From positions 884,001 through 948,000 of the forward strand of contig NZ_UAPU01000007.1 of NCBI RefSeq assembly GCF_900445255.1: a DNA stretch of 64,000 nucleotides, read 5' to 3'. This document shows, piece by piece, positions 25,277 to 34,493 of this stretch. The notes below the pieces were generated by a model. That model saw only the letters and a list, made by a program, of their open reading frames with translations. It was not told where the DNA came from and did no database searches. The number at the start of each line of letters is the position of its first letter. The stretch's first letter is position 1. Origin of the DNA: Anaerobiospirillum thomasii. GTDB lineage: Bacteria > Pseudomonadota > Gammaproteobacteria > Enterobacterales > Succinivibrionaceae. The position numbers were made by a program, and so were the translations under genes.

Positions 25277-25948
25277 CTATTTGCTGCGTGCTCTTGATGA
25301 GTTGAGCTTCTTTTCAATATATTTGGCAAACAGTGCAATTATAAGAATAACAATAAAATAGATAATGGCAGTGTATGAATATACCTCAAAAGGTCTGAAG
25401 TTTCGGGCAATAATGATCTGAGAGTTCATGGTCAGCTCACGTACAGAAATTACAGACAGAATAGAGGTGTCTTTTAAAGTTGAGATAAACTGATTGATAA
25501 TTGGCGGGACCATGATGCGCAGAGCCTGAGGCAGCACAATATAGCGCATGGTGTTCAAATAGCCAAAACCCAGCGAACGTGAGGCTTCAACCTGACCTTT
25601 GTCAACAGCCTGAATACCGCCTCTGAAAATCTCGGCAAGAAAAGCTGAGGCATTGATTGACAGAGTAATAATACCTGCAACTATAGGATTGAACTGTATA
25701 TTTAAAAGGCCGCCTACACCAAAGAATAAGAACAGAGCAAAGATCAGAACTGGTACGCCACGGATAAAGGCTACATAGGAGTGATAGATTGAGCGCAGAT
25801 AAATAGAGTTTGATAACCCCATCAATGCCAGTACCATACCTATAATAAAAGCAAAGAACATGGACGCCACAGCCACAAGCAGTGTAGCTCCAAGACCTGC
25901 CATCAGATCAGGCAGACATTCAATTAAAAGCTCAAAATAGTCACTCAT
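25277..25948 (-). CDS. Polar amino-acid ABC transporter permease (HisM/GlnP type)
   Basis: This inner-membrane subunit forms the channel of a polar amino-acid importer. The 223 residues have about five membrane helices and the EAA-loop signature EASRSLGFGYLNTMRYIVLPQA (middle part; contacts the ATPase), and the N-terminal TLLVAVASMFFAFIIG typical of His/Glu/Gln permeases. It lies downstream of a matching binding protein, separated by a hairpin that would lower its expression. The ATPase gene expected in such an operon is not in the neighbourhood, so it may be shared or encoded elsewhere. Confidence 0.88.
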   Translation of the reverse strand: MSDYFELLIECLPDLMAGLGATLLVAVASMFFAFIIGMVLALMGLSNSIYLRSIYHSYVAFIRGVPVLIFALFLFFGVGGLLNIQFNPIVAGIITLSINASAFLAEIFRGGIQAVDKGQVEASRSLGFGYLNTMRYIVLPQALRIMVPPIINQFISTLKDTSILSVISVRELTMNSQIIIARNFRPFEVYSYTAIIYFIVILIIALFAKYIEKKLNSSRARSK

Positions 25949-25977
25949 GTTAAACCACAGTATCTTTAATTTAGCGC

Positions 25978-26004
25978 ATAAATAAAGCCCGACATTTGTC
26001 GGGC
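25978..26004 (-). terminator. Intra-operon terminator after the binding-protein gene
   Basis: On the minus strand the perfect palindrome GCCCGACA-AA-TGTCGGGC (26004-25987) is followed by TTTATTTAT. It lies 20 bases after the binding-protein stop and before the permease, and should yield more binding protein than permease by partial read-through. Confidence 0.8.
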
Positions 26005-26023
26005 AGTTATTTTACAATAAAAT

Positions 26024-26767
26024 TTAGAGATATTGACTTACAATTTTATCGTAGGTGCCATTTTCTTTGATTTTCTTAAGGCCTGCATTGAATTTCTTGA
26101 GTAATTCCTGGTTGGCTCCCTTCTTTACAGCAAAACCGTACTGTGGAGTACCGGCCACGCGAGGAATAGCGATCTCAAGACCTTCCTGCACACCAATCTT
26201 AATCTGATAGGCTATTACAGGATAATCTTCTAAAAGGAAGTCGGCGTTGGAGTTTTTAACTGCCATCATGGTCTCTGGAGATGATGTATAGTAGGCAACA
26301 TCAAAGTCATACTTGGACTCGTTCTGCTCTACAAACAAAGCGCCTGTGGTGCCTTTCTTTACAGCGGCTTTCTTGCCCTGCAAATCTTCAATTTTAGTTA
26401 CATTTGAGCCTTTGCGCACAATGACGGACAGACCTGAGTCAAAATAGCCCTCAGAGAAATCCATAATCTTTCTGCGCTCGTCATTCATATTGATACCGGC
26501 AATGGCACCGTCGAGCTGACCTGAGATAAGACCTGGAATTACAGCATCAAAGTTCATTGGCTTTAACTCATAGTCAAAGTCTGTAGCTTCAGCTACAGCA
26601 TCTAGCACCTCAACATCGATACCGCGGTATTTGCCGTTCTCCTCCCATGAGAATGGGGCATAGGCAGCATCACAGGCAATTATAAACTCGCCTTCGGCCA
26701 TGGCTGATGATGAAAAGAACACTGCAGAGGCAAGGGCTGTAATGCCAAAAATCTGCTTAACTTTCAT
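26024..26767 (-). CDS. Polar amino-acid ABC transporter periplasmic binding protein
   Basis: The 247-residue protein is a family 3 solute-binding protein, similar to GlnH/HisJ types. A signal peptide ends at SSSAMA before EGEF. The mature part begins IIACDAAYAPFSWEENGKYRG (in part) and carries the family signature GIDVEVLDAVAEA and the hinge region LDGAIAGINMNDERR. It binds an amino acid in the periplasm and hands it to the permease encoded downstream. Exact ligand is unknown; the GlnH-like wording of the ligand pocket (FDAVIPGL, GAIAGI) would suit a polar or acidic amino acid. Confidence 0.88.
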   Translation of the reverse strand: MKVKQIFGITALASAVFFSSSAMAEGEFIIACDAAYAPFSWEENGKYRGIDVEVLDAVAEATDFDYELKPMNFDAVIPGLISGQLDGAIAGINMNDERRKIMDFSEGYFDSGLSVIVRKGSNVTKIEDLQGKKAAVKKGTTGALFVEQNESKYDFDVAYYTSSPETMMAVKNSNADFLLEDYPVIAYQIKIGVQEGLEIAIPRVAGTPQYGFAVKKGANQELLKKFNAGLKKIKENGTYDKIVSQYL

Positions 26768-27120
26768 AAAATTCTCCTAATGTGCTAAAGCATTAAATCT
26801 ACAATACTCCTCAATATAACATACAGGCATCAAAGAGCTTCATGTTTGAATGTTTTTACCATCTATAAAGCTAGGTATTTAACGCTTTTGCTATACAAAC
26901 ACCACTTTGGACTATAGCTTTGCACACTTATAGTGCTCTTTGCTTAAAAATAGTACATAATCATCAAACTTGCACATTTATATCGTTTTTATTTACAGTT
27001 TTGCAGAAAAATGTCCAGTTTTGGGCGTAACTTATTGATATTTTACTTTGCGTGACACAAAATCTAGCCTAATGCACCATATGTGTTTATTTTGATAATT
27101 CTTACTTTAAGGAAAGCACG
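26768..27120. other. Divergent promoter region of two binding-protein genes
   Basis: This 353-bp A+T-rich spacer separates the amino-acid binding protein (minus) from the peptide binding protein (plus). It must contain both promoters and possibly operator sites. No convincing operator, small gene or terminator was seen. Confidence 0.45.
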
Positions 27121-28686
27121 ATGTCATTTTTACATATCAGCAAAACCAAGATGATGGTAGCTGCCATGACAGTAGCTTTTGGCGCCTCTGTATTTTCAGC
27201 CAATGCAGCTCTGTCAAGAAAGCCTCAGGACAATATTTTCTATGCAACATCAACCGATCCGCTAGGTCTTGATCCAGCCTTAGTTGATGACTTTGATTCA
27301 GGCAACGTCTCATCAAACATCTACGAAGGTCTTATGGGCTTTAAGAAGGACAACACTGAAGTTGTACCTCTGCTTGCAACTTCATACGATGTATCAGAAG
27401 ATGGACTTACCTATACCTTTAAACTGCGTCAGGGTGTTAAATTCCATGACGGCACCCCATTCAATGCCCAGGCTGTAAAATTCAACATCGATCGTCAAAT
27501 GCCTGAAAATGCCGTGGCCAAAATGTCATATGCTTCACTCGTTTTTGGTGATGTAGCCTCATCCGAGGTAATTGATGACTACACCATCGCCATCAAGATG
27601 AAAAAGCCTTCAACCCCATTCCTGCACAATCTGGCCATGTGCTTTGCCGCACCAATTGTCAGCCCTACAGCTTTGCAGAAATACAACAACAATGTAAACG
27701 AGCACCCTGTCGGCACCGGCCCATATCAGTTTGTAGCCTGGGACAGAGGTCAGCAGGTTATTTTAACCCGCTTTGATGACTACTGGGGCGAGAAGGCCAA
27801 GACTGCCAATATTATCATCAGAACCATTCCTGAGACATCTGCCCGTGTTGTTGCTCTTAACAACGGTGAGATTGATGTAGCTTTCGGTCTTGATGCCAAC
27901 GTTATGGATCAGGTCAAGCAGGGCGGCAATGTAATTCAGAACGAAGAGGGTATGAACACCAACTATATGTTCTTTAACCTCGATCCTAAACAGAACGGCC
28001 CTACCATGGACAAGGAAGTACGTCATGCTCTTGCCATGGCTGTTAACGTACCAGAGCTTGTACAGTCTTTATACAAAGACTATGCATCTGTAGCCACAAC
28101 CTTCCTGCCTACTTTCGTACCAGGCTATTCAAAGAATGTAAAACCTATAGCCTACAATCCTGAAAAGGCCAAAGAGATCCTGGCCAAGAAGGGTGTAAAG
28201 AGCCTCAAGATCATGGTTTACACCGGTGCCCGTCAGTACAATCCGGTTGGCGGTCAGGTCTTAGCCGAGGCTGTTCAGGGCTATTTAAGCAAGGTTGGTG
28301 TTCAGGCAGAACTTTTAGTTTATGACTGGGCTACCTTCAAGAACAAGCTTCTAACCGACTACTGGGATATTGGCTTCTTAGGCTGGAACGGTGACAATGG
28401 CGATGCTGACAACTTCCTGTATCTCTTTGCCGACGATGATCCTATCAACAACAACCCAAGATGGGTAAATCAGGAATACAGAGATCTAATCGCCAAGGGT
28501 GCAGCCACTCCAGAAGGTGCCGAGCGTAATGCCATCTATGAGAAGGCTGAAATGATTTTGGCCGAGGAGTGCCCTATTCTGCCAATTTCTCACGCCCGTC
28601 AGTTAGTTGCCTACAGACCAAATATCGAGAATCTTCTCTATCATAAGATAGGTCTGTTCTTCTTCCAGGGCACTGAGAAGAAATAA
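27121..28686 (+). CDS. dppA: Dipeptide/oligopeptide ABC transporter binding protein (DppA family)
   Basis: This family 5 solute-binding protein captures peptides (in relatives also heme, nickel or glutathione) in the periplasm. The 521 residues start with a signal peptide (cleavage after about residue 29, SANA). They contain the family signature YEGLMGFKKDNTEVVPLLA (segment near 65-85), TFKLRQGVKFHDGTPFNA and the C-terminal AEMILAEECPILPIS. GGAAAG precedes the ATG. It has its own terminator, and the permease-ATPase genes follow with a separate promoter, the usual dpp layout. Peptide specificity is inferred from the family. Confidence 0.87.
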   Translation: MSFLHISKTKMMVAAMTVAFGASVFSANAALSRKPQDNIFYATSTDPLGLDPALVDDFDSGNVSSNIYEGLMGFKKDNTEVVPLLATSYDVSEDGLTYTFKLRQGVKFHDGTPFNAQAVKFNIDRQMPENAVAKMSYASLVFGDVASSEVIDDYTIAIKMKKPSTPFLHNLAMCFAAPIVSPTALQKYNNNVNEHPVGTGPYQFVAWDRGQQVILTRFDDYWGEKAKTANIIIRTIPETSARVVALNNGEIDVAFGLDANVMDQVKQGGNVIQNEEGMNTNYMFFNLDPKQNGPTMDKEVRHALAMAVNVPELVQSLYKDYASVATTFLPTFVPGYSKNVKPIAYNPEKAKEILAKKGVKSLKIMVYTGARQYNPVGGQVLAEAVQGYLSKVGVQAELLVYDWATFKNKLLTDYWDIGFLGWNGDNGDADNFLYLFADDDPINNNPRWVNQEYRDLIAKGAATPEGAERNAIYEKAEMILAEECPILPISHARQLVAYRPNIENLLYHKIGLFFFQGTEKK

Positions 28687-28703
28687 TTTTCATTGACTTG
28701 TTT

Positions 28704-28730
28704 AAAGGCGGTGTATAACCGCCTTTATTA
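28704..28730 (+). terminator. Terminator after dppA
   Basis: The stem AAAGGCGG / CCGCCTTT with a 7-base loop is followed by ATTATAT, 17 bases after the dppA stop. It should raise the ratio of binding protein to the rest of the transporter. Confidence 0.7.
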
Positions 28731-28858
28731 TATCTCCAGCACTCTCTTAACATTCCCGTCAACTTTTTATTGACCCTAAACACCAAAATTTCAGCCAGAA
28801 CTAGTATAAATGTCTTATACACAGGACCTTTTTGCCCCATGATGGTGCCTTGTTTTCT

Positions 28859-28886
28859 TTGAAATTTACCTGCTTTAGGATATAAT
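28859..28886 (+). promoter_or_regulatory. Probable promoter of dppBCDF
   Basis: TTGAAA (28859-28864) and TATAAT (28881-28886) are 16 bases apart, downstream of the dppA terminator and about 85 bases before the dppB start. Confidence 0.6.
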
Positions 28887-28971
28887 AAATCATTATTTGA
28901 ATGGGGCCTGGCCGTGTTTGCTGGGCTTTTTTTATGTACAACGCAATTTACTTTTTAAAGAGGTAACATAG

Positions 28972-29988
28972 GTGTTTGTCTACCTTATAAAAAGACTGCT
29001 GATGCTTATTCCTGTACTCTTTTTAGTATCAGTTCTGGTCTTTCTGATTATGCGTGTCTTCTCTCCTGATCCTTCCATGATTGTTCTAGGTCAGCACGCT
29101 ACCATAGAAAAAGCAGCCGCATGGCGTGAACAGATGGGTCTGAACAAACCTATTATCACGCAGTATATAGATTATATGACAGGCGTTCTGCAGGGGGATT
29201 TTGGTGTTTCATACTTTACCAATACTCCAGTTGCCTCAGAGCTTATGGCCAGACTGCCTGCCACCATTGAGCTTGCAATCATTGCCATTATAGTTGCCTC
29301 CATCATAGGCGTTATTTTCGGTATCATATCTGCAGTCAAAAAGAATTCAATTATTGATAATATGACCATGACAGCCGCCCTTATTGGCGTGTCTATGCCT
29401 GTATTCTGGCTTGGTATTCTGCTTATTATCCTTTTTTCAGGATATCTGCACCTTGTACCATCTGGCGGTCGTATTGATACATTGATGAAGCCATTTGGCG
29501 GCACAGGTTTTTATTTCTACGACACTCTTATCATCGGCGATTATGAGGCATTTTTCAATGCACTGTCCCATGCTGCGCTGCCAGGTATAACACTTGCAGC
29601 CTACTCCATGGCCATCATTACCCGTATGACACGCTCCTCAATGCTTGATGTGCTGCATCAGGACTATATAAGAACAGCTAAAGCCAAGGGTCTTAGCTCC
29701 TATGCTGTCATCGGACGTCATGCCTTTCGCAATGCCCTTTTGCCTATTGTCACTGTTATAGGTTTACAGTTTGGCGCCCTGCTCTCAGGAGCTGTGCTTA
29801 CTGAAACTGTATTTTCATGGCCAGGCATCGGAGCCTATGCTGTAGAGTGCATTCTACGTTCAGACTTCCCTGTCATTCAGGGTGTGGTTTTAATTGTGGC
29901 CTTTATTTTCGTATTTATGAATCTGATTGTTGATCTGCTCTATGCCGCTCTTGATCCTAGAGTCAAATACGGACAGGAGGGAGCCTAA
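28972..29988 (+). CDS. dppB: Peptide ABC transporter permease DppB
   Basis: This is the first of the two membrane subunits of the peptide importer. The 338 residues start at a GTG with AGAGGT upstream and open with the family N-terminus FVYLIKRLLMLIPVLFLVS. Six membrane helices follow, with the EAA loop in YIRTAKAKGLSSYAVIGRHAF (ATPase contact) near residues 225-245 and the conserved ETVFSWPGIGAY. The next gene starts one base after its stop, so translation is coupled. Confidence 0.9.
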   Translation: MFVYLIKRLLMLIPVLFLVSVLVFLIMRVFSPDPSMIVLGQHATIEKAAAWREQMGLNKPIITQYIDYMTGVLQGDFGVSYFTNTPVASELMARLPATIELAIIAIIVASIIGVIFGIISAVKKNSIIDNMTMTAALIGVSMPVFWLGILLIILFSGYLHLVPSGGRIDTLMKPFGGTGFYFYDTLIIGDYEAFFNALSHAALPGITLAAYSMAIITRMTRSSMLDVLHQDYIRTAKAKGLSSYAVIGRHAFRNALLPIVTVIGLQFGALLSGAVLTETVFSWPGIGAYAVECILRSDFPVIQGVVLIVAFIFVFMNLIVDLLYAALDPRVKYGQEGA

Positions 29989-30879
29989 ATGACAGATGTT
30001 ACTTTAACTCCAAAGCAGTCTCGCTTTGCTGATATGGCCTCAGCCATTGCCTCCAACAAGGCTGCGCTTACAGGTCTTATCTTTATTCTATTGCTGGCTG
30101 CCACTGCTATTGTTATTGCAGCAACTCAGGCCATGGGGTTGCAGATACTGCCTTATGACCCAAATCTTGCCAACATGGAAAAGGCCTTTATAGCTCCAAA
30201 TGCCGAGCACTGGTTTGGTACAGATCAGTTAGGTCGTGATATCTTCTCACGTGTGCTTGATGGCACCAAGGTATCACTTAGCGTAGGCCTGTCAGCTGTA
30301 GCCATTTCCCTGACTCTTGGTACCATCCTAGGCGCCATGGGCGGTTATTATGGCGGTCGTCTTGATAATATAATCATGCGTATGATGGATGTGGTGCTCT
30401 CTGTACCATCAATTCTGCTGGCCATAGCCTTTATGGCAGCCTTAGGCCGCGGTCTTGACAAGGCTGTTTTAGCCATTGGTCTGGTATCAATTCCAGAGTA
30501 TGCCCGTATAGCCAGATCCTGTGTTATATCAGTAAAGGCCAATGACTATATTCAGGCAGCCATTGTGACTGGTGATACCAATTTAAGAATTATATTCAGA
30601 CATATTCTGCCAAATATTACCTCTCCTATTGTGGTCAGAGCCACTTTAGGTATTTCAACTGCTGTGCTTGACACAGCGGCTTTAGGCTTTTTAGGTCTTG
30701 GTGTACAGCCTCCGTTTGCAGAGTGGGGAGACATGCTGGCCCGTTCACGCAGCTTTATCTTCTCAGCTCCGCATACCTTAATCTTCCCTGGCCTTGCCAT
30801 TACGCTTACAGTGCTTGCCTTCAACCTCTTTGGCGACGGTCTGCGTGATGCTCTAGACCCTCGTTCAAGAAAGCGCTAG
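29989..30879 (+). CDS. dppC: Peptide ABC transporter permease DppC
   Basis: This is the second membrane subunit of the peptide importer. The 296 residues contain an N-terminal cytoplasmic part, HWFGTDQLGRDIFSRVL (family signature near residue 75), six membrane helices and the EAA-loop region VKANDYIQAAIVTGDTN near residue 180, then LGLGVQPPFAEWGDML. The ATG directly follows the dppB stop. It forms a heterodimer with DppB (known of the family). Confidence 0.9.
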   Translation: MTDVTLTPKQSRFADMASAIASNKAALTGLIFILLLAATAIVIAATQAMGLQILPYDPNLANMEKAFIAPNAEHWFGTDQLGRDIFSRVLDGTKVSLSVGLSAVAISLTLGTILGAMGGYYGGRLDNIIMRMMDVVLSVPSILLAIAFMAALGRGLDKAVLAIGLVSIPEYARIARSCVISVKANDYIQAAIVTGDTNLRIIFRHILPNITSPIVVRATLGISTAVLDTAALGFLGLGVQPPFAEWGDMLARSRSFIFSAPHTLIFPGLAITLTVLAFNLFGDGLRDALDPRSRKR

Positions 30880-30888
30880 GAGATAACA

Positions 30889-31845
30889 ATGTTACTTGAA
30901 GTTGAACATTTAACTACACAGTTTCAGACCAGACGCGGTGCAGTGCAGGCCATCAAGGATGTAAGTTTTTCTATTGAGCGCGGGCAGATTCTGGCTCTTG
31001 TAGGAGAGTCAGGCTCTGGCAAGTCCGTTACCTCTTTATCCATCATGGGACTATTAAGTTCCAATGGCAAAGTTGTAAACGGCACTATAAAGTTCAATGG
31101 TGAGAATCTGCTTGAAAAGACAGACAGACAGCTTCGCTCTATTCGCGGCAATAAAATATCTATGATCTTCCAGGAGCCAATGACCTCCTTAAACCCTATC
31201 TTTACTGTAGGCGATCAGATTATAGAGAGCATACGCGAACATACTGATATGAACAAAAAGCAGGCCTATGAGAAAATGCTCTATCTTTTAGATACTGTAG
31301 GCATTCCAAATCCTGCCAAAAGAGCCGGCGACTATCCACATCAGATGTCAGGCGGCATGCGTCAGAGAATAATGATTGCCATAGCCATGGCCTGCGAGCC
31401 TGAGCTTTTGATTGCAGATGAGCCTACAACAGCTCTTGATGTAACCATTCAGGCACAGATTCTCGATCTTATCTATAAGATGCGTGAGACCTTCAACATC
31501 TCTGTACTGCTTATCACCCATGATCTGGGTGTAGTAGCAGAGGCTGCAGACAAGGTTGCTGTTATGTACTGCGGCCGTATTGTAGAGCATGGCACCACAG
31601 ATGAGATTTTAACCTCTCCTTTGCATCCTTATACCAATGGACTGTTAAAGTCTATTCCGCGCCTTGATGATACAACCAAGCGCCTGTATACCATTGACGG
31701 CATGGTACCTCCTCCGGAGCTGGTGCCTCCAGGCTGTGCCTTTGCCGACAGATGCCCACAGTGTACAGATGAGTGCAGAGCCTCACTGCCTGCACTTGTT
31801 TCAATAGGCAACAGACAGGTACGCTGTATCAAGGCAGGAGAATAA
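30889..31845 (+). CDS. dppD: Peptide ABC transporter ATPase DppD
   Basis: This is one of the two ATPases that drive the importer. The 318 residues show Walker A (GESGSGKS, about 38-45), the Q-loop MIFQEPMTSLNP, the ABC signature MSGGMRQR, Walker B LLIADEPTTALD and the H-loop THDL. The C-terminus has the oligopeptide-transporter domain with the cysteine-rich PPGCAFADRCPQC segment; in some relatives such cysteines bind an iron-sulfur cluster (family knowledge). AGGAG precedes the ATG by 5 bases. Confidence 0.91.
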   Translation: MLLEVEHLTTQFQTRRGAVQAIKDVSFSIERGQILALVGESGSGKSVTSLSIMGLLSSNGKVVNGTIKFNGENLLEKTDRQLRSIRGNKISMIFQEPMTSLNPIFTVGDQIIESIREHTDMNKKQAYEKMLYLLDTVGIPNPAKRAGDYPHQMSGGMRQRIMIAIAMACEPELLIADEPTTALDVTIQAQILDLIYKMRETFNISVLLITHDLGVVAEAADKVAVMYCGRIVEHGTTDEILTSPLHPYTNGLLKSIPRLDDTTKRLYTIDGMVPPPELVPPGCAFADRCPQCTDECRASLPALVSIGNRQVRCIKAGE

Positions 31846-31850
31846 TTTGT

Positions 31851-32849
31851 ATGGAACAACAGAATAAAAAAGAAGTGCTTTTGTCTCTGCGTAATCTGAG
31901 CAAGCACTTTACCTTAAAAAGTGGCTTTTTAAATTCCAAAAAGAGCACTCTCAAGGCCGTGGACAATGTATCTATAGACATCTATAAAGGCGAATGTTTT
32001 GGCCTTGTAGGAGAGTCTGGCTGCGGTAAGACCACTCTTGGTAAAATGATTGCAGGTCTGTATAAGCCTACATCAGGTGAGATCTGGTATGAAGGCACTG
32101 ATATTGGTGCCATCAAAATGGCCCAAAGACGCAAATTCTGCAAAGATATACAGATGATTTTCCAGGATCCATACTCATCGCTAAATCCGCGTATGACCGT
32201 GGAGGAAATCATCTCAGAGCCAATGATTGTCAATAAAACCCATTCAAAGGCCGAAATCTCCAAGCGCGTAGCTCTTCTTCTAGAGTGTACAGGTCTGTCA
32301 AGCTCCTATCGCTCACGCTATCCACATGAGTTCTCAGGCGGTCAGAGACAGAGAATAGGTATTGCCAGAGCTCTTGCAGTTGAGCCAAAGCTTATTGTCT
32401 GTGACGAGGCTGTATCTGCGCTTGACGTATCCATTCAGGCTCAGATATTAAATCTTTTAGGCGATCTTAAAGATGAGTTCAAACTCACCTATCTTTTCAT
32501 CGCCCATGGTCTTGGCGCTGTAAAACACATCTCTGACAGAATAGGTGTAATGTATTTAGGCTCAATGGTTGAGGTGGCTCCAAAAGAGTCAATCTATGAT
32601 GCTCCATGCCATCCATATACCAATGCCCTGATCTCAGCTATTCCAATTATGGACAGAGAGAAGAGAAAACAGCGCATCCTGCTCACAGGTGATCTGCCAT
32701 CACCTATAGATCCACCTAAAGGCTGTCGCTTTGCCTCCCGCTGTTATAAAAACTGCTCTTACAAAGGTGAAGAGCAGAGACTTGAAAGCTGCGGGGACAA
32801 TCATCTTGTAGCATGCAGATATGCTATGGAGCAGCTACAGGCAAAATAG
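31851..32849 (+). CDS. dppF: Peptide ABC transporter ATPase DppF
   Basis: This is the second ATPase of the importer, 333 residues from the ATG at 31851, five bases after the dppD stop. Walker A is GESGCGKTTLG, the signature FSGGQRQR, and Walker B LIVCDEAVSALD. The H-loop reads IAHGLGAV, with glycine where most members have aspartate (SHDL); the catalytic histidine itself is kept. The C-terminal cysteine-rich segment PPKGCRFASRCYKNC is present. A strong terminator follows. Confidence 0.9.
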   Translation: MEQQNKKEVLLSLRNLSKHFTLKSGFLNSKKSTLKAVDNVSIDIYKGECFGLVGESGCGKTTLGKMIAGLYKPTSGEIWYEGTDIGAIKMAQRRKFCKDIQMIFQDPYSSLNPRMTVEEIISEPMIVNKTHSKAEISKRVALLLECTGLSSSYRSRYPHEFSGGQRQRIGIARALAVEPKLIVCDEAVSALDVSIQAQILNLLGDLKDEFKLTYLFIAHGLGAVKHISDRIGVMYLGSMVEVAPKESIYDAPCHPYTNALISAIPIMDREKRKQRILLTGDLPSPIDPPKGCRFASRCYKNCSYKGEEQRLESCGDNHLVACRYAMEQLQAK

Positions 32850-32867
32850 AGTGCATAACATAAAAAC

Positions 32868-32892
32868 GGGCGCATCAAGGCGCCCTTTTTTT
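32868..32892 (+). terminator. Terminator of dppBCDF
   Basis: GGGCGC / GCGCCC with an ATCAAG loop is followed by a run of seven T, 18 bases after the dppF stop. Confidence 0.9.
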
Positions 32893-32923
32893 ATACTTTA
32901 AATTAAAGCCTGGTACAAATTAT

Positions 32924-32950
32924 AACGGCAGCCTAAGCTGCCGTTTTTGT
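32924..32950. terminator. Hairpin downstream of ftsZ copy 1
   Basis: A 9-bp perfect stem (AACGGCAGC / GCTGCCGTT, loop CTAA) lies just after the ftsZ copy 1 stop. The T-run is on the plus strand (TTTTTGTTT); on the minus strand the tail is ATAATTTG. It probably acts in both directions. Confidence 0.7.
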
Positions 32951-32953
32951 TTG

Positions 32954-34282
32954 TTAATCTGCTCTGTTGCGCAGTACAGTAGGAATTTCCCACAGCTGTG
33001 ATTCTTCACTATCCTTGCTGCTCATAGGGCTGCTGATTCTAACCTCCTCAATAGGAGCGGCCGGAGCTTCAATCTCGCGGTTGACATTAGAAGAGCCTGC
33101 AGGAGCTGTAAATGGATTAGCTGAAGGAATAGAGGCATTGCTCTTGCCTGGCTCAATATACTGCGGTTCACTCTGACTCTGGGCATTAGTCTGAGACATA
33201 TTGTAAAAACCGCTCTTTTGAGCCTGCATAGCAGCATTGCGGCGTATAGGACCCTGAGCCCTGGCCACAGCTGCCGAACCTTCATTACCGCCATCAGAGC
33301 CTGAAATGCCTGTAATAATAATAGTTACATGAATTTCATCTTCATCAAGCTTCTCATCCCAGATAAGACCAAACTTGCTGTCTGAATCCTCTGCAGCATA
33401 ATGCTGAATAGCATTGGATATATCCTCCCACTTGTTGATAGGAAGATTTGGATTGACTCTGGCATTAACCAGAAGACCTGTTGCAGATGAAATATCAACC
33501 TGCTCAATCAGTGGTGAGTGAATAGCCTTCTGAATAGCATCTTCAACGAAGTTGGCACCCTTACCAATACCATTGCCAATCATGGCATTGCCACGGCCCT
33601 TCATAGCCATCTTGACGTCATTAAAATCAATGTTGATAAAGGCTGGAGCCAAGATAGAATCTGTTATGCCCTTGACTGCATTTAACAGCACATCATTAGC
33701 CTCATTAAAGGCATTGGCAATTGAAATATTAGCGCCAAGATTCTTTAATAGCTTGTCATTGTCAATAACAATGATGGAATCTACACGCTTTGACATCTCT
33801 GAAATGCCAGACTGGGCATTTACCATATGTCTCTTGCCTTCAAATCTGAATGGTTTGGTAACCACACCTACTGTAAGAGCACCAAGCTCTCTTGCGATCT
33901 CAGCAATAATAGGAGCGGCACCTGTGCCGGTACCACCGCCCATACCGGCGGTTACGAATACCATATCTGAATCAGTAAGAAGCTTTTTAATATCCTCACG
34001 AGACTCCTCTGCCGCATTGCGTCCTATATTAGGATCACATCCTGCACCTAAACCGTGAGTAAGCTTGGCACCAATCTGTACCACTTTATGTGATGATGAG
34101 CGTGACAAAGCCTGTGCATCTGTATTTATGGTTAAAAACTCAACACCACCCAGACTCTGATTAATCATGTATTGAATTGCATTACCACCGCCGCCACCGA
34201 CGCCTACTACGCGGATCTTGCAAGCATGAGGGGTTTGCAGGTTCTGGCTACCGCCAACACTTTCTATTTGAAAATCGCTCAT
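32954..34282 (-). CDS. ftsZ: Cell division protein FtsZ, copy 1 (separate transcription unit)
   Basis: FtsZ is the tubulin-like GTPase that forms the Z ring. The 442 residues keep all key parts: VVGVGGGGGNAIQYM at the nucleotide site, the tubulin signature GGGTGTGAAP, and the T7 loop NIDFND (Asn and two Asp for GTP hydrolysis). After a variable linker comes the conserved C-terminal peptide LWEIPTVLRNRAD that binds FtsA/ZipA. It is a second complete ftsZ downstream of the dcw operon, after a terminator, and so has its own promoter. E. coli has one ftsZ followed by lpxC. Sequence similarity to copy 2 is high in the GTPase domain and low in the linker. Confidence 0.93.
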   Translation of the reverse strand: MSDFQIESVGGSQNLQTPHACKIRVVGVGGGGGNAIQYMINQSLGGVEFLTINTDAQALSRSSSHKVVQIGAKLTHGLGAGCDPNIGRNAAEESREDIKKLLTDSDMVFVTAGMGGGTGTGAAPIIAEIARELGALTVGVVTKPFRFEGKRHMVNAQSGISEMSKRVDSIIVIDNDKLLKNLGANISIANAFNEANDVLLNAVKGITDSILAPAFINIDFNDVKMAMKGRGNAMIGNGIGKGANFVEDAIQKAIHSPLIEQVDISSATGLLVNARVNPNLPINKWEDISNAIQHYAAEDSDSKFGLIWDEKLDEDEIHVTIIITGISGSDGGNEGSAAVARAQGPIRRNAAMQAQKSGFYNMSQTNAQSQSEPQYIEPGKSNASIPSANPFTAPAGSSNVNREIEAPAAPIEEVRISSPMSSKDSEESQLWEIPTVLRNRAD

Positions 34283-34333
34283 TTTAACTCTCGCTGGACA
34301 GAGATTTATCTTTTGAAAAAATATATTCGTTTA

Positions 34334-34339
34334 ATTATA
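34334..34339 (-). promoter_or_regulatory. Candidate -10 element for ftsZ copy 1
   Basis: A TATAAT on the minus strand (34339-34334) lies about 52 bases before the start codon in very A+T-rich sequence, between the terminator of the upstream unit and this ftsZ. The -35 region is not convincing. Confidence 0.4.
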
Positions 34340-34444
34340 TACATAATTTTAGCATCTATTTAAAAAAAATGCTCAGCTCATAATCATAAGCTCAAAACAA
34401 CACAATTAAGATCACATTATGCAGATACAATAACCATAAAAAAT

Positions 34445-34470
34445 AAGAAAAAGGCGGACACTGCCGCCTT
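34445..34470 (-). terminator. Terminator of the dcw operon after ftsZ copy 2
   Basis: On the minus strand AAGGCGG / CCGCCTT (6-base loop) is followed by TTTCTTATTTTTT. It lies 24 bases after the ftsZ copy 2 stop, so the second ftsZ downstream should be transcribed separately. Confidence 0.85.
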
Positions 34471-34493
34471 CTATGTATGGACAAAATCCTAAA

